Of a DNA stretch of 64,000 nucleotides, positions 26,047 to 39,100 are shown in pieces; the first letter of the stretch is position 1, and every line of letters starts with the position of its first letter. The position numbers and the translations under genes are program-made. The DNA is from Mastigias papua (lineage: Eukaryota > Cnidaria > Scyphozoa > Rhizostomeae > Mastigiidae). Below the pieces are notes generated by a model. It made no database searches and was not told where the DNA came from. It was given only the letters and a program-made list of their open reading frames with translations. The stretch lies in the NCBI GenBank assembly GCA_964019165.1, contig OZ025286.1, positions 11,856,401 to 11,920,400 on the forward strand, written 5' to 3'.

Positions 26047-26479
26047 AGTAATATGGACAAGAGAGGAAGATTAAGGGGAAAATTTAACGCCTATATCATG
26101 AATGACATTTATTATATGCCAAGGGTCGATGATGTCATAGATAAAAATAGAAATATTGCTTATAGCAAGTAGAATTAGTATCAATCGATAGATATTAAGT
26201 TGCTGTTTCTAAAAATGGCATTTGATAATATAAAGTGTTATAGGAGCAAATAAATGGTAGACATGAGTGCTGTTTTCGGCATTATGGACTTCATAAATGT
26301 AACCTACTTCTAGTCACAAAGGGCAAGTAGTCCATCTCGGATGTGGAATCTCCATGGTCGATTTGCTAGCGAACTGTAATAAAGCACTAGGTTAGGCCTT
26401 TATTTAGCCATTGACAGAAAAAAGCCCTACCTATAATTGAAATTAAATGTACATTAATATAAAGAATATATTTTGGTCC

Positions 26480-26840
26480 ATTCTGGATTTGTAATAAGGT
26501 ATTGTCTTAGGCCGAATAACGAGTCATTTTAGGATTATTGCTTTTACAGATAAGAGGTAACTGTTCTCTTACTATATTGCTTTTCTTTCTGATGGTCCTG
26601 GGAACATGTTGATACTTTCTATCTGCTAGTCTGCTCGTAGGGCGTCTCAGGTACCGAGCTTCACATAGGCACAACAATTCACAGGCTACATATCTTTTTT
26701 GAGAGGCAAGATTTTAGCAGAGGGAAGACCACATGGGACTTCACAGCATAGAAGCAATATGTAGTAGCGTTATTAACTTGGTTGTTAAGTTTTGACGAGG
26801 AATTTCCAATCCAGGGTACTTGCAGGTAAACCGTACATTA
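26480..26840 (-). pseudogene. PLE C-terminal relic (linker and GIY-YIG), family P3
   Basis: On the minus strand, TVYLQVPWIGN is followed by NQVNNATTYCFYAVKS, then YLRRPTSRLADRKYQHVP, IRKKSNIVREQLP and ICKSNNPKMTRYSA. It aligns with the relic at 4620-5225. Several stops and frame changes inactivate it. No hammerhead was found downstream. Confidence 0.7.
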
Positions 26841-27700
26841 TTGAGGACCAAACTGGTCTCCTAATGTTTCATTTCCTTGATTTCACATTTTATGAGGTAG
26901 GTGGCCCTTCAGTAATGACGGATTTACAAGGGGTTCTCTGTCTACACTATACTAGCATATTTAACACTACAATCACAAATAATTACAAGCTTTGCAATGT
27001 AATAGCAGTTGTAAGGCAGATATCCTTTTTCCAGTGGCGAAGCTAAAAGTCGTGCTTGTGTTGCCCGGAACGACCATAAATTTTTTGTCAATATGTATTT
27101 CTGTGTCATGAACTAATAACGAGTGTTTTCATAGCTTTTCTTGATAAGATGCGCATTCTAAATGGTTTTATTATACCTGTATCGCTGTTGTGTCCTACGC
27201 TTTGACACCCTGTGCTTAGACTGATGGTCGCAATGTGCATGTCTGTAGGTCGTCCCCAAAAATAAATAGCACAAAATAAGAAAATAACTGATTGTAAAAT
27301 CCTTTAACTATATTGGCTAATATGCAGTGATGTGCTAGCAATAACAATACCATGGTCGTGTCTGTCTCTATAAGCACGAAGTGCAGACATGCGTAGTGAA
27401 GCACAGTTTCTTATAGCTCTATCTCTTGCTAGCCAGCTATCCGTATACAGAAAGAAAATGTTGCTTTTTCACAAGTACAAAAACTTCTGAGAAATGACTC
27501 AGATCCATGCCCAAAAGAATTTATAAATGTTGTTGCACAACTTTTGCAAAGACCTTTTGCTCTAGAACAGAGGCGGCTGGGGCTGCTAATCATGCTAATC
27601 ATTGATTAGCAGTTTTCAGCGAATTCCATTTATGATTTATAAATATGCTACCAAAGCAGACGGTACAACACCATTGAATTTTCAATATCTCTTATGCGAG
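26841..27700. other. Unassigned stretch
   Basis: No clear features. Short frames have no recognisable family. Confidence 0.35.
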
Positions 27701-28970
27701 AAAAGAGGACTATAAACAATGGCTGATTCATTGCTGTTGGGGTGTCGCATATAGGATTACACAGTATATGGCCACGCAAAAGCATTTGGAGTTTTTTAAT
27801 TCTCTTGGATATACCCCTTATAATCTCATCAAAAGGCCACTGAGATATTGAGGTTTAAGAGAATTAAGAGATTTGTAAACCATAGAAATTTTTCTTTACC
27901 TATCAACTGTTGTACGGATAGCCATCCAAGTCCCTGGAGCAAAGGAGCTGCAGATGCATCTTCGAGATTGAGGCGAAGTGCAGCATTAGTGTGAGAGCTC
28001 TTACGTAAAGACAAAAAATATTCATTTAGATAGTTGCGTTACTTGTCTTCTCGTTCCTTTGTCATTGCTATAGTTATTTAGAGTAGTTCGTTTGTTTGTT
28101 TGTTGATCACTACCGTGTATCTACCGGACGGAGTGTGTTGAGATGTTTGTGCCCAGCTCTTTAGGGCCACGTCCCTTGCGCAGCCGGAACCTCTTAACAC
28201 ATTCGTGCCCATTCTTCATCATATTCCAGAGCAACTCTTTTAGAGAGTTCAGATAGAGTACGAGTAAGAGAGGCTAGACAGAGCCCTAGAGATAATTCCG
28301 AGCTAACATCATGCCAAGTGAATTTTGTTTAAGGTTATTATTAATATTTTAAAGAATATACAAATATTTCATTTTCTGTAGCTGGCCTGCCCTGTTTACA
28401 ACAATATTAATATAAAGTCGTATTTAACTGTGTAATGTCTTTAGAGGAATGATAAATACTTGTATCATCAGCGTACATAGAAAATTTAGAGTTCTTTACA
28501 ATGCAAGAACAGTCATTTATAAAAAACAGCAACAGGAGTGAACCTATGCAAGGCCCTTGTGGAACATATAAATTGTTGTCATTTATGTTTGAGTCAACAC
28601 CATTAATTCGACAATATTGCTTTCTGTTACTAAGGTAGGATTTAAATCACCTTATTTCCCTACCGACAACTCCATAATGCTCTAGGTTTAGACAAAGAAT
28701 TTCATGATCGACAGTATCAAAAGCTTTTTTGAGATCTATAGAAATAAACCAGCTAAAGGTCTTTGATACATTCCACTATACCAATCACCAATACATTTCA
28801 GTAAACAAGTGGCTGATGAATGTAAAGCCCTGAATCCAGATTGGTCTGATGTCAGGAACCCACCCCGTTCTAGGTATTGGTACATATCTGATAGTAGGAA
28901 ACATTCTCGAGAAGCCTAGACAGAACAGGCAGCACTATATTGGTCCTTAATACAACTTTTCTGACTTTCT
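27700..28970 (-). pseudogene. CR1/Jockey-like LINE relic
   Basis: On the minus strand, 28970-28430 holds FIDLKKAFDTVDHEILCLN and later KFSMYADDT, the RT core of CR1/Jockey-type LINEs. Further 3', around 28020-27830, LQGLGWLSVQQLIGKEK is the conserved region after the RT. Between them the frame is broken or unreadable. It is an old, dead copy. Confidence 0.65.
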
Positions 28971-29162
28971 GCCTTCTTTGTAACTCGGGGTACCTCAAGC
29001 AATCTTCCAGCTAACAGGAAAGATACTTATTTCAATAAAAGTATTGAATATCAGAATTAGTATTCTAGAAATATATGGAAAGTAATCTTCAGAAAATAGC
29101 CAGAGATATTATAGTTGCCAAAGATTTTCATTACTTTAACCTAAACATTGCTTCATGTATAT

Positions 29163-29577
29163 TAGTCAGGGTGCTTTGTTAATGCACACTGGGACAAATT
29201 TGCGGTCATTTCCATTTCAACTTTAAAAGATGCCTTTTGTGTTAGTATTCATGATTCAAGAGGTCGGACGTGTTCAACTTGCTTAAAACACCCGTACAAC
29301 TCATTTGACTATTACTCGATTTAGGCCACCTAAAATCATTGAGCGCCATTTTGAAAAATGAATATCATGGTAGTCCCGACGTATATCTTTAGGTAGAATA
29401 CTTGAAGGTATGAACAAATAAGGAACTTAAGCAGACCAAAGTGATTTATCATAGCTAGTTAGGTAGTCTAAAGCAATAAATTATATGATTTTAGGCAAAA
29501 ATAAAACTGTCAGGGAAAATAAAGGACTCTTAGCCTGTAAGGCCATGACGCATTAACATACCTACATTGTTTGCTTA
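29163..29577 (+). repeat. Dispersed 415-bp repeat C, copy 1
   Basis: Near-identical reverse complement of 39768-40191. It contains no ORF. Shared blocks include GAGGTCGGACGTGTTCAACT and TCCCGACGTATATCTTTAGG. Both copies lie beside CR1-like relics. It is probably a non-autonomous element. Confidence 0.85.
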
Positions 29578-30800
29578 CACCCTTTTTATGAGAAGAACAT
29601 TTACATGAAACACCATGCTGAGATTTGCCCAGAAAATAAGAACAACATAAGAAAAATAGGGTGCTGAAATTCAACAAAATTTAAGAAATGTAATATCAAA
29701 AACAATTGAAACAAAGCAAAATAACGGAAGAAATCAGAATAAAACATTAAGATGGTTTCTCCGACATAAGCAGTTGCAGTAACACACCAAAATTGACGTT
29801 GATATAGCTCTAATCACTATATTGAGCAATTGTTATGTTTGGACACTACTATGCACTGGAAACTGAGATGCAGAAATTAGAAACAAGATGAGAAAATCCT
29901 GAGGCTGAAATTGTATGGAAAATTAAGAAACGCAAGATTCAAAATGGAGCCAAATGTTCTTTAAAAAAGCGTATATTGGTGCATTCAAACTATGATTTCT
30001 GATTTTAACATGGCAAGGCATCGAATTATTGGAATTAGCAACTTTAAATTCATTTATAACATATGTATATGAAAAAAGTTTTTAACATTACTTACTAGCT
30101 TCTGTCATATTTTGGAGAACACTAGAGGGAGCACAAATTGTGGGCCGAGGAGACCACAAAGTATATATTCGCTCTTCTTTAATTACACCCTTCAGGGTCT
30201 TCATTTTTCAGGGCCTTTTTTAACTTAATAACTGAGGATTGCAATAGTGGCAGGGTAAGGTTGCTCAAGTTTTGCAGAACCACTGAGTAATTTTTTTCCC
30301 GTTATAATTGTTGCCTTTACGATCATGCTTTGTCTGTTATTATACTTCCTTTCCTACTTTGTCAGATTTTTTTGTGTCTTACTGAGTTTCTTTTGCTGTG
30401 TTGATTAGTATCATTAGAATATAGTGACAGCCTCTTCGCATTAAATGTGCGGTGGACCCAACCACGGTGAATCATCCTACCTCACTAATTACAGTTATCA
30501 ACCTCCTAGATATGCACTCATGACTTTGTCCCTGAGGCTTGCCTCCATAAGAGTATGAACCAAAATATCGATAAAAGGTGCCTCTAAGCAATCTCCAACC
30601 GTCTTTTCAATGGGGGGGGGGGTGATCTAGTCGATTTTCTACTAGCCACATCTTTTGAATGCTAACATATGATGTAGGCTCCGGGGGGTCTCAGGTACAA
30701 ACATTTCTGTGCCAGCAAATGGAAAATTCCAGAACAGCAACAACTTCCACCCACAAGTAATGAGATTGCACAGCATTATAACCATGTTGCATATGCCACA
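29578..30800. other. Unassigned stretch
   Basis: No coding signal. A 12-base G run sits near 30612. A weak PLE-terminus look-alike near 30510-30580 (minus) was not strong enough to call. Confidence 0.35.
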
Positions 30801-33333
30801 TCATCATCATCAACGGGTAGTTCGTTGCCGAACAGCAGTGGCCCTCTGTACGAACCACCTCCATCATGTTCTCTCTTGAGCCTTCCTTTAAGTTTCAACC
30901 ATCGTCAACCCGCAGATCTCCTTGATGTTATCACTTAGTCTTGTCTTTGGTCTCCATCGCAATATCTGTCCATACACCGAGCCTAATAATAGTGTCTTTT
31001 CTAATGTATATCCTTTCCTTAACTGGTGTCCGATGAATGTCAGTTTTCTTGAATCCAATATATTAATGAGCCTTCTCTCACAGTTTACTTTCTCAAGCAC
31101 TTCTTCATTGATTATTTTCTCCGTCCAGCTAATTCTAAGAACTCGTCTGTAGCACCAAACTTCAAAGCTCTCTAGTATTTTCTTCTCAGAAGATTTTAGT
31201 ACTTAAAATTCTGCTCCATAGGACGCAATGGAAAATACAAGTGTTTGAAGAAATCGTTTTTTAGTAGCTAGCGAAATATTCTTATCTTTTCAGATCTTGC
31301 TGAGGGCAACTGTTGCATTCTTTGCTATGCAGATTCTCATTTTTACTTTAGTTGAGTCATTGTTGTTGCTAGTGAATATTGCTGCAAGATATTTGAACTT
31401 CAGCAGTCTCTTCATCTATCACAATTCCACTGTCTGTTGGATTTCGTTGAACTTTCATAACTTTTGTTTTCTTTGTGTTAAGGACTAAACCAACTTTCTC
31501 ATTCTCCAGTTTTACTCTGCTTACGAGGTCTTGAAGCTCTTCTAAACTCCCAGCTATTAGCACAACATCATCAGCGTATCTTAGATTTGTTACTTTGTGG
31601 CCTCCAGCACAATCACTTACTTTAAAATTCTCGAATGTGTTTCTCATTATAGTTTCTACATAGATGTTAAAAAGGTGTGGAGAAATGATACATCCTTGCC
31701 TTACCCGCTGTCCAATCTCAAGCCATTCAGTTAGCCCATAGCTTGTTCTTACCGCTCCTCTTTGTTGGTCATACAATGCTTTTATTAGTAGGATTATATG
31801 AGTTGGGAACCCCATCTTTTTCATATCATTCCAAAAGAAATCATGTGCAACTATGTCAAACGCTTTGGAGTAGTCGATGAAGCAAAGAAACACATCATTA
31901 TCTCTCTCTCTGTTCTTTTTAAGCACCATTTTAAGATTCATCATCTGGTCTCTAGTACCCTTTCCAGGGCGAAAACCCGCTTGTTCTTCAGAAATTTCCT
32001 CATTCAGTCTGACAACCAATCGTTTTACAATTAGTTTCAACAGGACCTTACTACTATGGCCTAAAGGTGAAATTTTTCTATTATTGCTGCATTGTAGGGT
32101 ATCGCCACTTTTTGTATAGGTACAAAGACTGAAAGCCCCATTCATCAGGCCATTTGTTCTCAATCAAGTTCTTTATGCATAGCTTATGATAGAACACTTC
32201 TACTTTCTCCCCTCCAATCTTAATCATCTCGGCTGTGATACCGTTAAAGCCGGGGCTTTTTCCTTGCTTAAGGTAATTGATGGCATCCTCAATTTCATCA
32301 AGAAGGGGTGGTGGTTCTTTCGTGCTCTGGAAATGGACCTTCTTTGAGGCAAGATCTTTATTCTTTTATAGAGATTTCAGCAATAACTTCTCCATCTATT
32401 CTGAACTTGGTGTCTATCAGATTATTATGCCGTCTTCATTTTTGATGGTATCTATGGTCGGGTGAAATTTCTTAGTGAGGTTTGTGATACCTTGAAATAA
32501 TTCCTTAGTAGAGTTATTGATGGTATTTCCTTCTACCTGTTGGCACTGTTCCTGAATAAACGTTTCTTTATCTCTCCGCATCATTTGTTGTATTTTGGAG
32601 TTTTGCTGTTTGTAGGCTGCTTCCTCTATAGTGTTCCTAATTCCCTTTGCTTTAAGATAACCTATTTGAGACTTTGATTTTGTAGTTGTTGTCTAAGGCC
32701 TGTTATTCAAAGTGTCTAGGCTGAAGTGGCTGTGCAAGTTTCTTTAATCGAAGCTGGATATCTGCAACTAAAAGCTGGTGGTCACTGTTACAATCGGCCT
32801 GGGTCTTGTTCTTACATTCTTCACACTTCATTTCCATTTATGACTCATGATAATGAAATCAATTTGGTTCCGGGTTTTTCTATCTGGTGAAGTCCAAGTG
32901 TAAAGATGCCGAGGGAGATGTTGAAACATAGTGTTAGTGATCAGCATATTGTTTGTACTGCAGAACTCTATCAGCCTTTCACCTCACTCATTTTGTTCTC
33001 CAAGACCAAATTTTCAACAGGTTGTATTTGGTGTTACAATTTTATCAACTTTGGCATTCAAGTCGCCGTTGATGAATTTGACATCACGACTAGGGATAGT
33101 GTTTAGAGTCTCTCGTAGGCTATCGTAGAAGCTTTCCATTTCCTTATCACTTGCATTAATAGTCGGAGCATAGCATTGTACAATTGAAATGTTAGAAAGC
33201 TTTGCATGTATTCTAACTTTAAAATTCTGTCACTGACAGGGCTGTATCCTATAAGAGCTCTGCTTGAATCTTTATCTAGGATAACTGCTACTCCATGACT
33301 TTAATTTCCTTTTTTCCAGAAAAGATAACCATC

Positions 33334-35046
33334 GACAGAGCGGAAACTATGCACGCCTGCGCACTGGGGGCTCGAAAATCGAAGGATGGAATACAGCAAG
33401 TCACGTTGTCAAAATTCTGATCTAGGCAAAAATATTAAATGTTTTCCAACGTAAAGTGTTTATTTTCGACCATTTATGGAGACATAAGATTAACAAAATG
33501 GACACAATTTGTTTAGTTTTCTTTTGCCATGCTGTTAACGGGGAAAAAATTCACTTCGAAGAAATTTCTTTTAAAATACAGAGAAGAATGAAATGAGTAG
33601 TTACAGCTCGAGATTGACAATGTCGAAATGTTTATGTCACAAAAGTCCCAAAGATAAGGCCGTTTTTCAGTTGATAAGGGATTTTATTGTTTCAACTAGT
33701 GCTTTAGGGATGCCTCCACCATATATCAAGAGTTCTCGTAAATCCAGGGTTGTTCCTACGTGATATGATAAAAATAACGAAATAGTTACCTTCTGCAGAA
33801 CGAACCTAAGAGTCTTTCGGACCGCTCCATGAGTAAGAATATTTGAAACATGATTTTTATAACCAAATAACTGCAATAAGATGATCTCAAGATTAACCAC
33901 GATACATAATTGTTGGTGTATAGTTGCTTTCGTGATATCATTCGCAGATTGCGAATTTCGATTGCCACAGGGTGCGAATTGAGTGCTACAGGGAAATTAC
34001 CGTTATTTTTGAGCTCGACAGGGATTTTCCGTTATTTTCTTGGCCGCATTGCAGAAATAACCGAAATTGAGAAAAGCGACCGGTGAAACCAATTGCAAAA
34101 AGAAAATCACATCAAGATAATGTGTGATAGTTTTTTAATTAATATGTTTTGCTATTTTGCGCCGCGCACTTCCAGAAATAAAGACACGGACGAGTGTTAT
34201 GGAAAATTGAAGCAAGTGAATCAGGCAGAGGCCTTTGACCTTGGCGTTGGAGAATAGGTTACTGTTTGCTTGAAACATCTGCGACAAGAAACAAAGCTCA
34301 ACATAGAAACATGCTGCTATCCATTAGGCGATGGTACTTCATGTTCGACTGCCTTTGTACCGTGTCCTGTCCGTTTGGTGGCAATTTTCAAAGACCTCAG
34401 CAGCTCTTGTAAAGGCACCTACATCTGCCGTAATCACTTAGAAAAAGCTGATCAAAATGATGAGGTAATAGGGCATAATGCATATACTCCACCAAAGAAA
34501 AGAAAGGTCAGTGTGTTTAATTCCAATGAATGACTTAATTCATGTTTTTACTGTTCATGAAATCTAAAAGCATTTGTCTTTCTACTCTTAGGTGCACATT
34601 TGCCGTTCCCCTGCTAATCATTTTTTTAAAATTTTTTACTACTCAGTGAGATACTAAGTGCAAAAAGTGTCATAGTTTCCTTGCAAATCGGATAGAAGAG
34701 CTTACAGAGGCGTTTAATGAGGGTCTTTTAAATGACGACGACAAAGATGCTAATCGAAATGAAGAAAATGCATCGCAAGACTTGTTGCTCGATGATGATG
34801 AAGGATGATGAAGATGAAATAATCGGACAGGCAACACCACCACTTTTTAATGATTTCGAAGGGCTGGAACTGTTTCGCCGTGAATTCTCAAAAAAATTTG
34901 ATTCAATTATATGACAGGGTGACGATATTTTTCCTGTTTGTGACAGTGAATATAATTTCTCCACTTCCACGCTGTTCCTCGCGCCTGGCGCCATTTTGTT
35001 TTATGAAAAATAGTAATACGCATGCGTGCATCGTTTCCGCTCTGTC
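33334..35046. mobile_element. DNA transposon, 28-bp TIRs and 9-bp TSD, inserted in RTE-like LINE 2
   Basis: The left end GACAGAGCGGAAACTATGCA and the right end (reverse complement GACAGAGCGGAAACGATGCA) are terminal inverted repeats extending to about 28 bp with two mismatches. The flanks carry ATAACCATC at 33325-33333 and again at 35047-35055, a perfect 9-bp target duplication. The element is 1713 bp. No transposase motif is recognised. A 9-bp duplication is typical of Mutator-like elements, but other superfamilies cannot be excluded. It holds a disrupted cysteine-rich ORF (34144-34533). Confidence 0.85.
34144..34795 (+). pseudogene. Cysteine-rich ORF with PKKRKV-type NLS inside the DNA transposon
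   Basis: From ATG at 34144 the frame reads MFCYFAPRTSRNKDTDECYG and onward to one in-frame TAG at 34255. It then continues to 34533 with CCYPLGDGTSCSTAFVPCP, SSSCKGTYICRNHLEK and TPPKKRKV. PKKRKV is the classical monopartite nuclear-localisation sequence. After a possible intron, a second open block (about 34652-34807) reads KCKKCHSFLANRIEELTEAF and an acidic end DLLLDDDEG. The Cys/His spacing suggests zinc binding. I do not recognise the family. It may be a captured host gene piece or a transposon accessory gene. Confidence 0.45.
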
Positions 35047-35656
35047 ATAACCATCTGGTTCTCACGAGTCTTAAAACTTCCTTTTCCATTCGAATTTGTT
35101 TCAGAAATTCCAAGTATTTGAAGCCCAAGTCTACTCATCTCATTGCAAATGGAGTTTAGTTTTCCAAGTTCTTTAAGTTTTCTGACATTCCAAGTCCCAA
35201 TACTTTCTTTGTTTCTCAATTGCAGATGCTTTCTTCCAGTAGCATACTTTTCGTTGTCAGTCTGGTCGCCCACTGAGCAATGCGCCTCTTGTTGACCCAC
35301 GCTACGGACGATGTGGTATGAATTCCCATTTGTATTAAATTCCATTTATGTGTGCAAAGGGTTGTCGGGGGTAAAAGTAAGTCAAGTGGAGACCCCCAGG
35401 TTCCTTCTCAACTCGCAGTCTCCAGCTAACTAGGAGAAACTACCCCTGCCGTTGAACAGATTAAACTGCACCTCCGCCAGACATAAGCACCACAATGAGG
35501 CAAATAGTAGTTGTACTATCCGACCCACTAACAGGCATCCACTGCACTGCTGCCAGCAGCTTCACCGTTATCCTGGTACGGGGAGCTTCTGGGGGTGCTG
35601 ATACCTTACTCAAGGGAGCCCCAGGGATACAGTTTAATGTCATACACAGGACAGGC

Positions 35657-36120
35657 ATATGCCACAGGGGTAGTTAAAGGGGCTATTGAGCAGAATCTGG
35701 GTGTTCCATCTGTACTTGGTTTATGATGGAAACAAACAACATACCTTTAAAATCGAATGGGTGACAGAAAGCCCAACGCCAGAGTTAAAACTCCAGTCAA
35801 TTATGTGTTACTGTAAAAGTTGTAAATACACTTCAGAGTTATATTTGCTTCAGCCACGGCCTTAGATGAACAGACATATGTGGTTGCACAATTCGGAGCA
35901 ACGATGGTGAAGAGGATGATTAAGACAGTCGCGAAGATGAGGCAGCTGAGGATTACAATGATGAACACTGTGAATGGTGCGAAGACCAAAGAAAAGCAAA
36001 AACGATAATTTGTGTTCTCCTTGGCGCCAATTTTTGCACTCGCTCTAATGTTCACCACAATATGACAAAAGCTAATAAGTAGTTTTAAACTTTCTTTCAT
36101 ATGCAAATGTTATAAATAAA
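35657..36120. other. Spacer between two divergent RTE-like LINEs
   Basis: No recognised feature. A minus-strand frame at 35801-36106 is hydrophobic but has no family signature. Confidence 0.3.
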
Positions 36121-39100
36121 TTCATAGGTCAGGTCAGTCAATGCTGCTACTGGTACCATGTAATCCAGTACTACCTGTTTCATGGTCGGGTTGTCGGCGA
36201 CTAAACCGGCTCCCCCATCTGAAATCTCCGATGAGGTAGGTGGCTAGACACCCTGCAGGACTAAAAACAATACCTGACAAAGGGTGGATGAGCTTTTATA
36301 AGCCAAACGCCATCTAGCAAAGGGAAGGAAAACCCTTTCAAAAACCCTGTAGAAGGCAACGGGAAACCACTCCAGTATCCTCCCAAGAATACCATGGAAA
36401 ACTATAATTCAAGAAAGAAAGACAACAGCGTGAATGGGGTTAAGCCAACTGGGGCTAACTCCTCGATCGGTAGAGATTCTCATATGCCACAGGTGAGACT
36501 CGACCGTCATCCAGCTACTGATGGCATTAACAATAAGAGTGCAATGAAGATAGCCACATGGAACGTAAGAACCTTATATCAAAGTGGTAAACTGGAGAAT
36601 ATTAAACAAGAAATGTCTAGGTTACAGATAAATATCCTTGGTGTATGTGAAACAACCTCAGAGAGTGACGAAGAAGAAATTGACAGATTCTATGTTAGAC
36701 AAGGCAAAAGAGCAATGTAAATCACAGGAAGTGGTCATCATAATGGGAGACCTAAATGCAAAAGTTGGAAGTGAAAGGTATGATGATTTTACGGGGAAGT
36801 ATGGTTTAGAGATAAGAAATGAACGAGGACAAAGATGGGTAGACTGGTGCAACGCAAATTACCAAATCATTTCAAACACATGGTTTAAAGCTTATCCAAG
36901 AAGAAGATGGACCTGGAAGAGTCCCGGTGGAAACTTTCGAAATCAAATTGATTACATCGCTATCAGCAAAAGGTTTAGAAACGCAATAAAATATTCCAAA
37001 AGCTACCCAGAGGCAGACTGCGGAAGTGACCATAACCCAGTGATATGCAAAGTAATAATAAAGCTGAGAAAATTGAAAAAAGCTCAGCAAACTCCGAAAC
37101 TACAATATTGCCGCTTACAGAAAGATCAAGACATTAGAAATCAATACAGCATAGCCGTAAGAAATATATTTGAAGTGCTAAAGTATGAAGAGTCTAAGTC
37201 AACTTGGGATTGCTTTAAAGAATCAATTGTTTCAGCAGCTGAAGTATTTGTGCCTAAGAAAGAGAAGCAAAGCAAGAATAAATGGATGACAGGAGAAATC
37301 CTTGACCTCATGCAAGTACGTCAGAAGGTTGCCAAAAAAGAAAGTATAGAATACAAAGATATCGATAAACAAATAAAAGCTAAATGTACGCAGGCCAAGG
37401 AAACATGGATGAATGAGGAATGTGAAGAAATTGAACGCCTAGATAGAACAGACATGGCCTTGATGCATAAGAAAATAAAGTCGATTTCAGGCCTTAAGAT
37501 GTGCACGTCAAGTGGATGCATAAAATCAAAAGATGGTACTTTAATAATGGAGAAGAATCAAATTTTAGAGCGATGGTCAGAATACATTGAAGAACTGTTT
37601 GACGGTGAAAGAGGGCAGAAACCAGTTGTTAGAAAGAACATAGAGGGTCCTAGAATCCTAAAAACAGAAGTCGCTGCAGCTATTGCACATACGAAGAGGA
37701 ACAAGGCAGCGGGTCCAGATGGAACAGTAGTTGAAATGATTGAAGCAGCACTTGATGATTTTGGAATTGATACAATGACGGAAATTATAAATGAAATTTA
37801 TGACAGCGGTACAATTCCAGAAGATCTAAGCAAATCCATTTTTATAGCTTTACCAAAGAAACCCTATGAAACAGGATGTGAGCTTCATAGAACCATAAGC
37901 CTCATGAGCCACGTCATCAAAATGATTTTGAGGATAATCATGTGGAGAGCAAGGAAGAATATTAAACCTGAAATAGGAAAAGAGCAATATGGATTTATGA
38001 AAGATGCGGGAACAAGGAATGCAATTTTTACCTTAAGAATGATATGCGAAAGATCCATTGAAATGCAAAAAGATATTTATTTGTGTTTCATTGATTATAC
38101 CAAAGCCTGTGACACGTGCAATTATTGCTCCAAGATTTAGACATAGACGGGAAAGACATACGTCTATTAAAAAATTTGTATTGGGAGCAAACAGCAGGTA
38201 TGAAGATTGAGAATAGAATTAGTGCTTACAAACAAATAAAGAGAGGAGTGCACCAAGGATATGTATTTTCACCTGACCTTTTTAATTTATATAGTAAACA
38301 AAATTTAAGAGATATGAAAGATTGTAAGGGTTTAGTGATAGGGGGCTATAACATGAATAATTTAAGGTATGCGGATGATACAGTGTTGATAAGTGACTCA
38401 AGAGATCAGCTTCAGGTGATTTTGGATAAGGTAGCAGTAGAGAGTGCAAAAAGGGGGTTATCAATTAATTGCAAAAGGACTGAATGCATGGTGATAAGCA
38501 AAAAGCTTGAAGTACCAGATTGCCTATTAACAGTTGGAGAAACAGTGATAAAACAGGTTAAAAAATTCAGTTACCTCGGGAGTTTAATTACATCAGACGG
38601 TAAAAGTGACAGTGATATAAAGAAGAGTATCGGAATGTCAAAAGCTATTTTTGAGAAAATGGGGAAGATACTAAAAATAGACAAATATCATTGAAAACAA
38701 ACTTAAGGGTATTAGATTGCTATATAGTTTTTACCCTCACATATGGCAGTGAATGTTGGACAATATCCAAAACTATGGAAAAGAGATTACAATCAGTGGA
38801 AATGTGGTTTTACAGAAGAATGCTCCGAATATCTTGGACAGATCACATGTCAAATGAGGAAGTACTGGCTAAGATAGGAACAAGAAGGAAACTTGTTGAA
38901 ACGATCAGGAAGAGGCAACTGCAGTTTTTAGGGCATGTTTTAAGGAAAGAAGAACTGGAAGACGTGGCAATAACTGGAAAAATTGAAGGGAAAAGAGCTA
39001 GAGGAAGGCAGAGACGCACTTTCATCTCAAGTCTGAGCCATTTGATGAAGATCAGCAAACAAGAAATGATCAGAACAGCAAAAGATAGAGAATTATGGAG

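Larger units (their letters stand above)
23246..26405. repeat. ~240-bp inverted repeats enclosing 2.7 kb
   Basis: 23246-23480 and 26160-26405 are diverged reverse complements (end motifs CTAACCTAGTG and CACTAGGTTAG; inner motifs AATCGACCATGG and CCATGGTCGATT; TCTATCGATTGATAC and GTATCAATCGATAGA). They enclose telomere-like DNA and two LINE relics. This could be an old TIR transposon later invaded, or an inverted duplication. No clear target duplication was found. Confidence 0.65.
30801..35656 (-). pseudogene. RTE-like LINE 2, split by a DNA transposon
   Basis: The minus strand holds the leader (35656-35346), an N-terminal endonuclease piece (35345-35050: IGTWNVRKLKELGKLNSICN, ILGISETN), then the transposon 33334-35046, then the rest of the endonuclease (ADCNSDHQLL block near 32750-32800) and RT. 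RT: GFRPGKGTRDQMMNLK, FLCFIDYSKAFDIVAHD, VRQGCIISPHLFN and LRYADDVVLIAGS (frame open 32163-31369). The C-terminal end continues to about 30815 with the RRLINILDSRKLTFIGHQLR region, and a (GAT)n-type tail lies at 30801-30811. Several frameshifts are present. It is closely related to LINE 1 at 19.9 kb. Confidence 0.8.

Noticed and set aside
30510..30580. Another hammerhead on the minus strand
   Set aside because: A GAGGC...GCCTC hairpin is present but the CUGANGA and GAAA boxes do not align, so only a PLE-terminus look-alike remains.
35801..36106. Membrane-like minus-strand ORF
   Set aside because: Short, hydrophobic by composition only, no family signature, and set between LINE ends.
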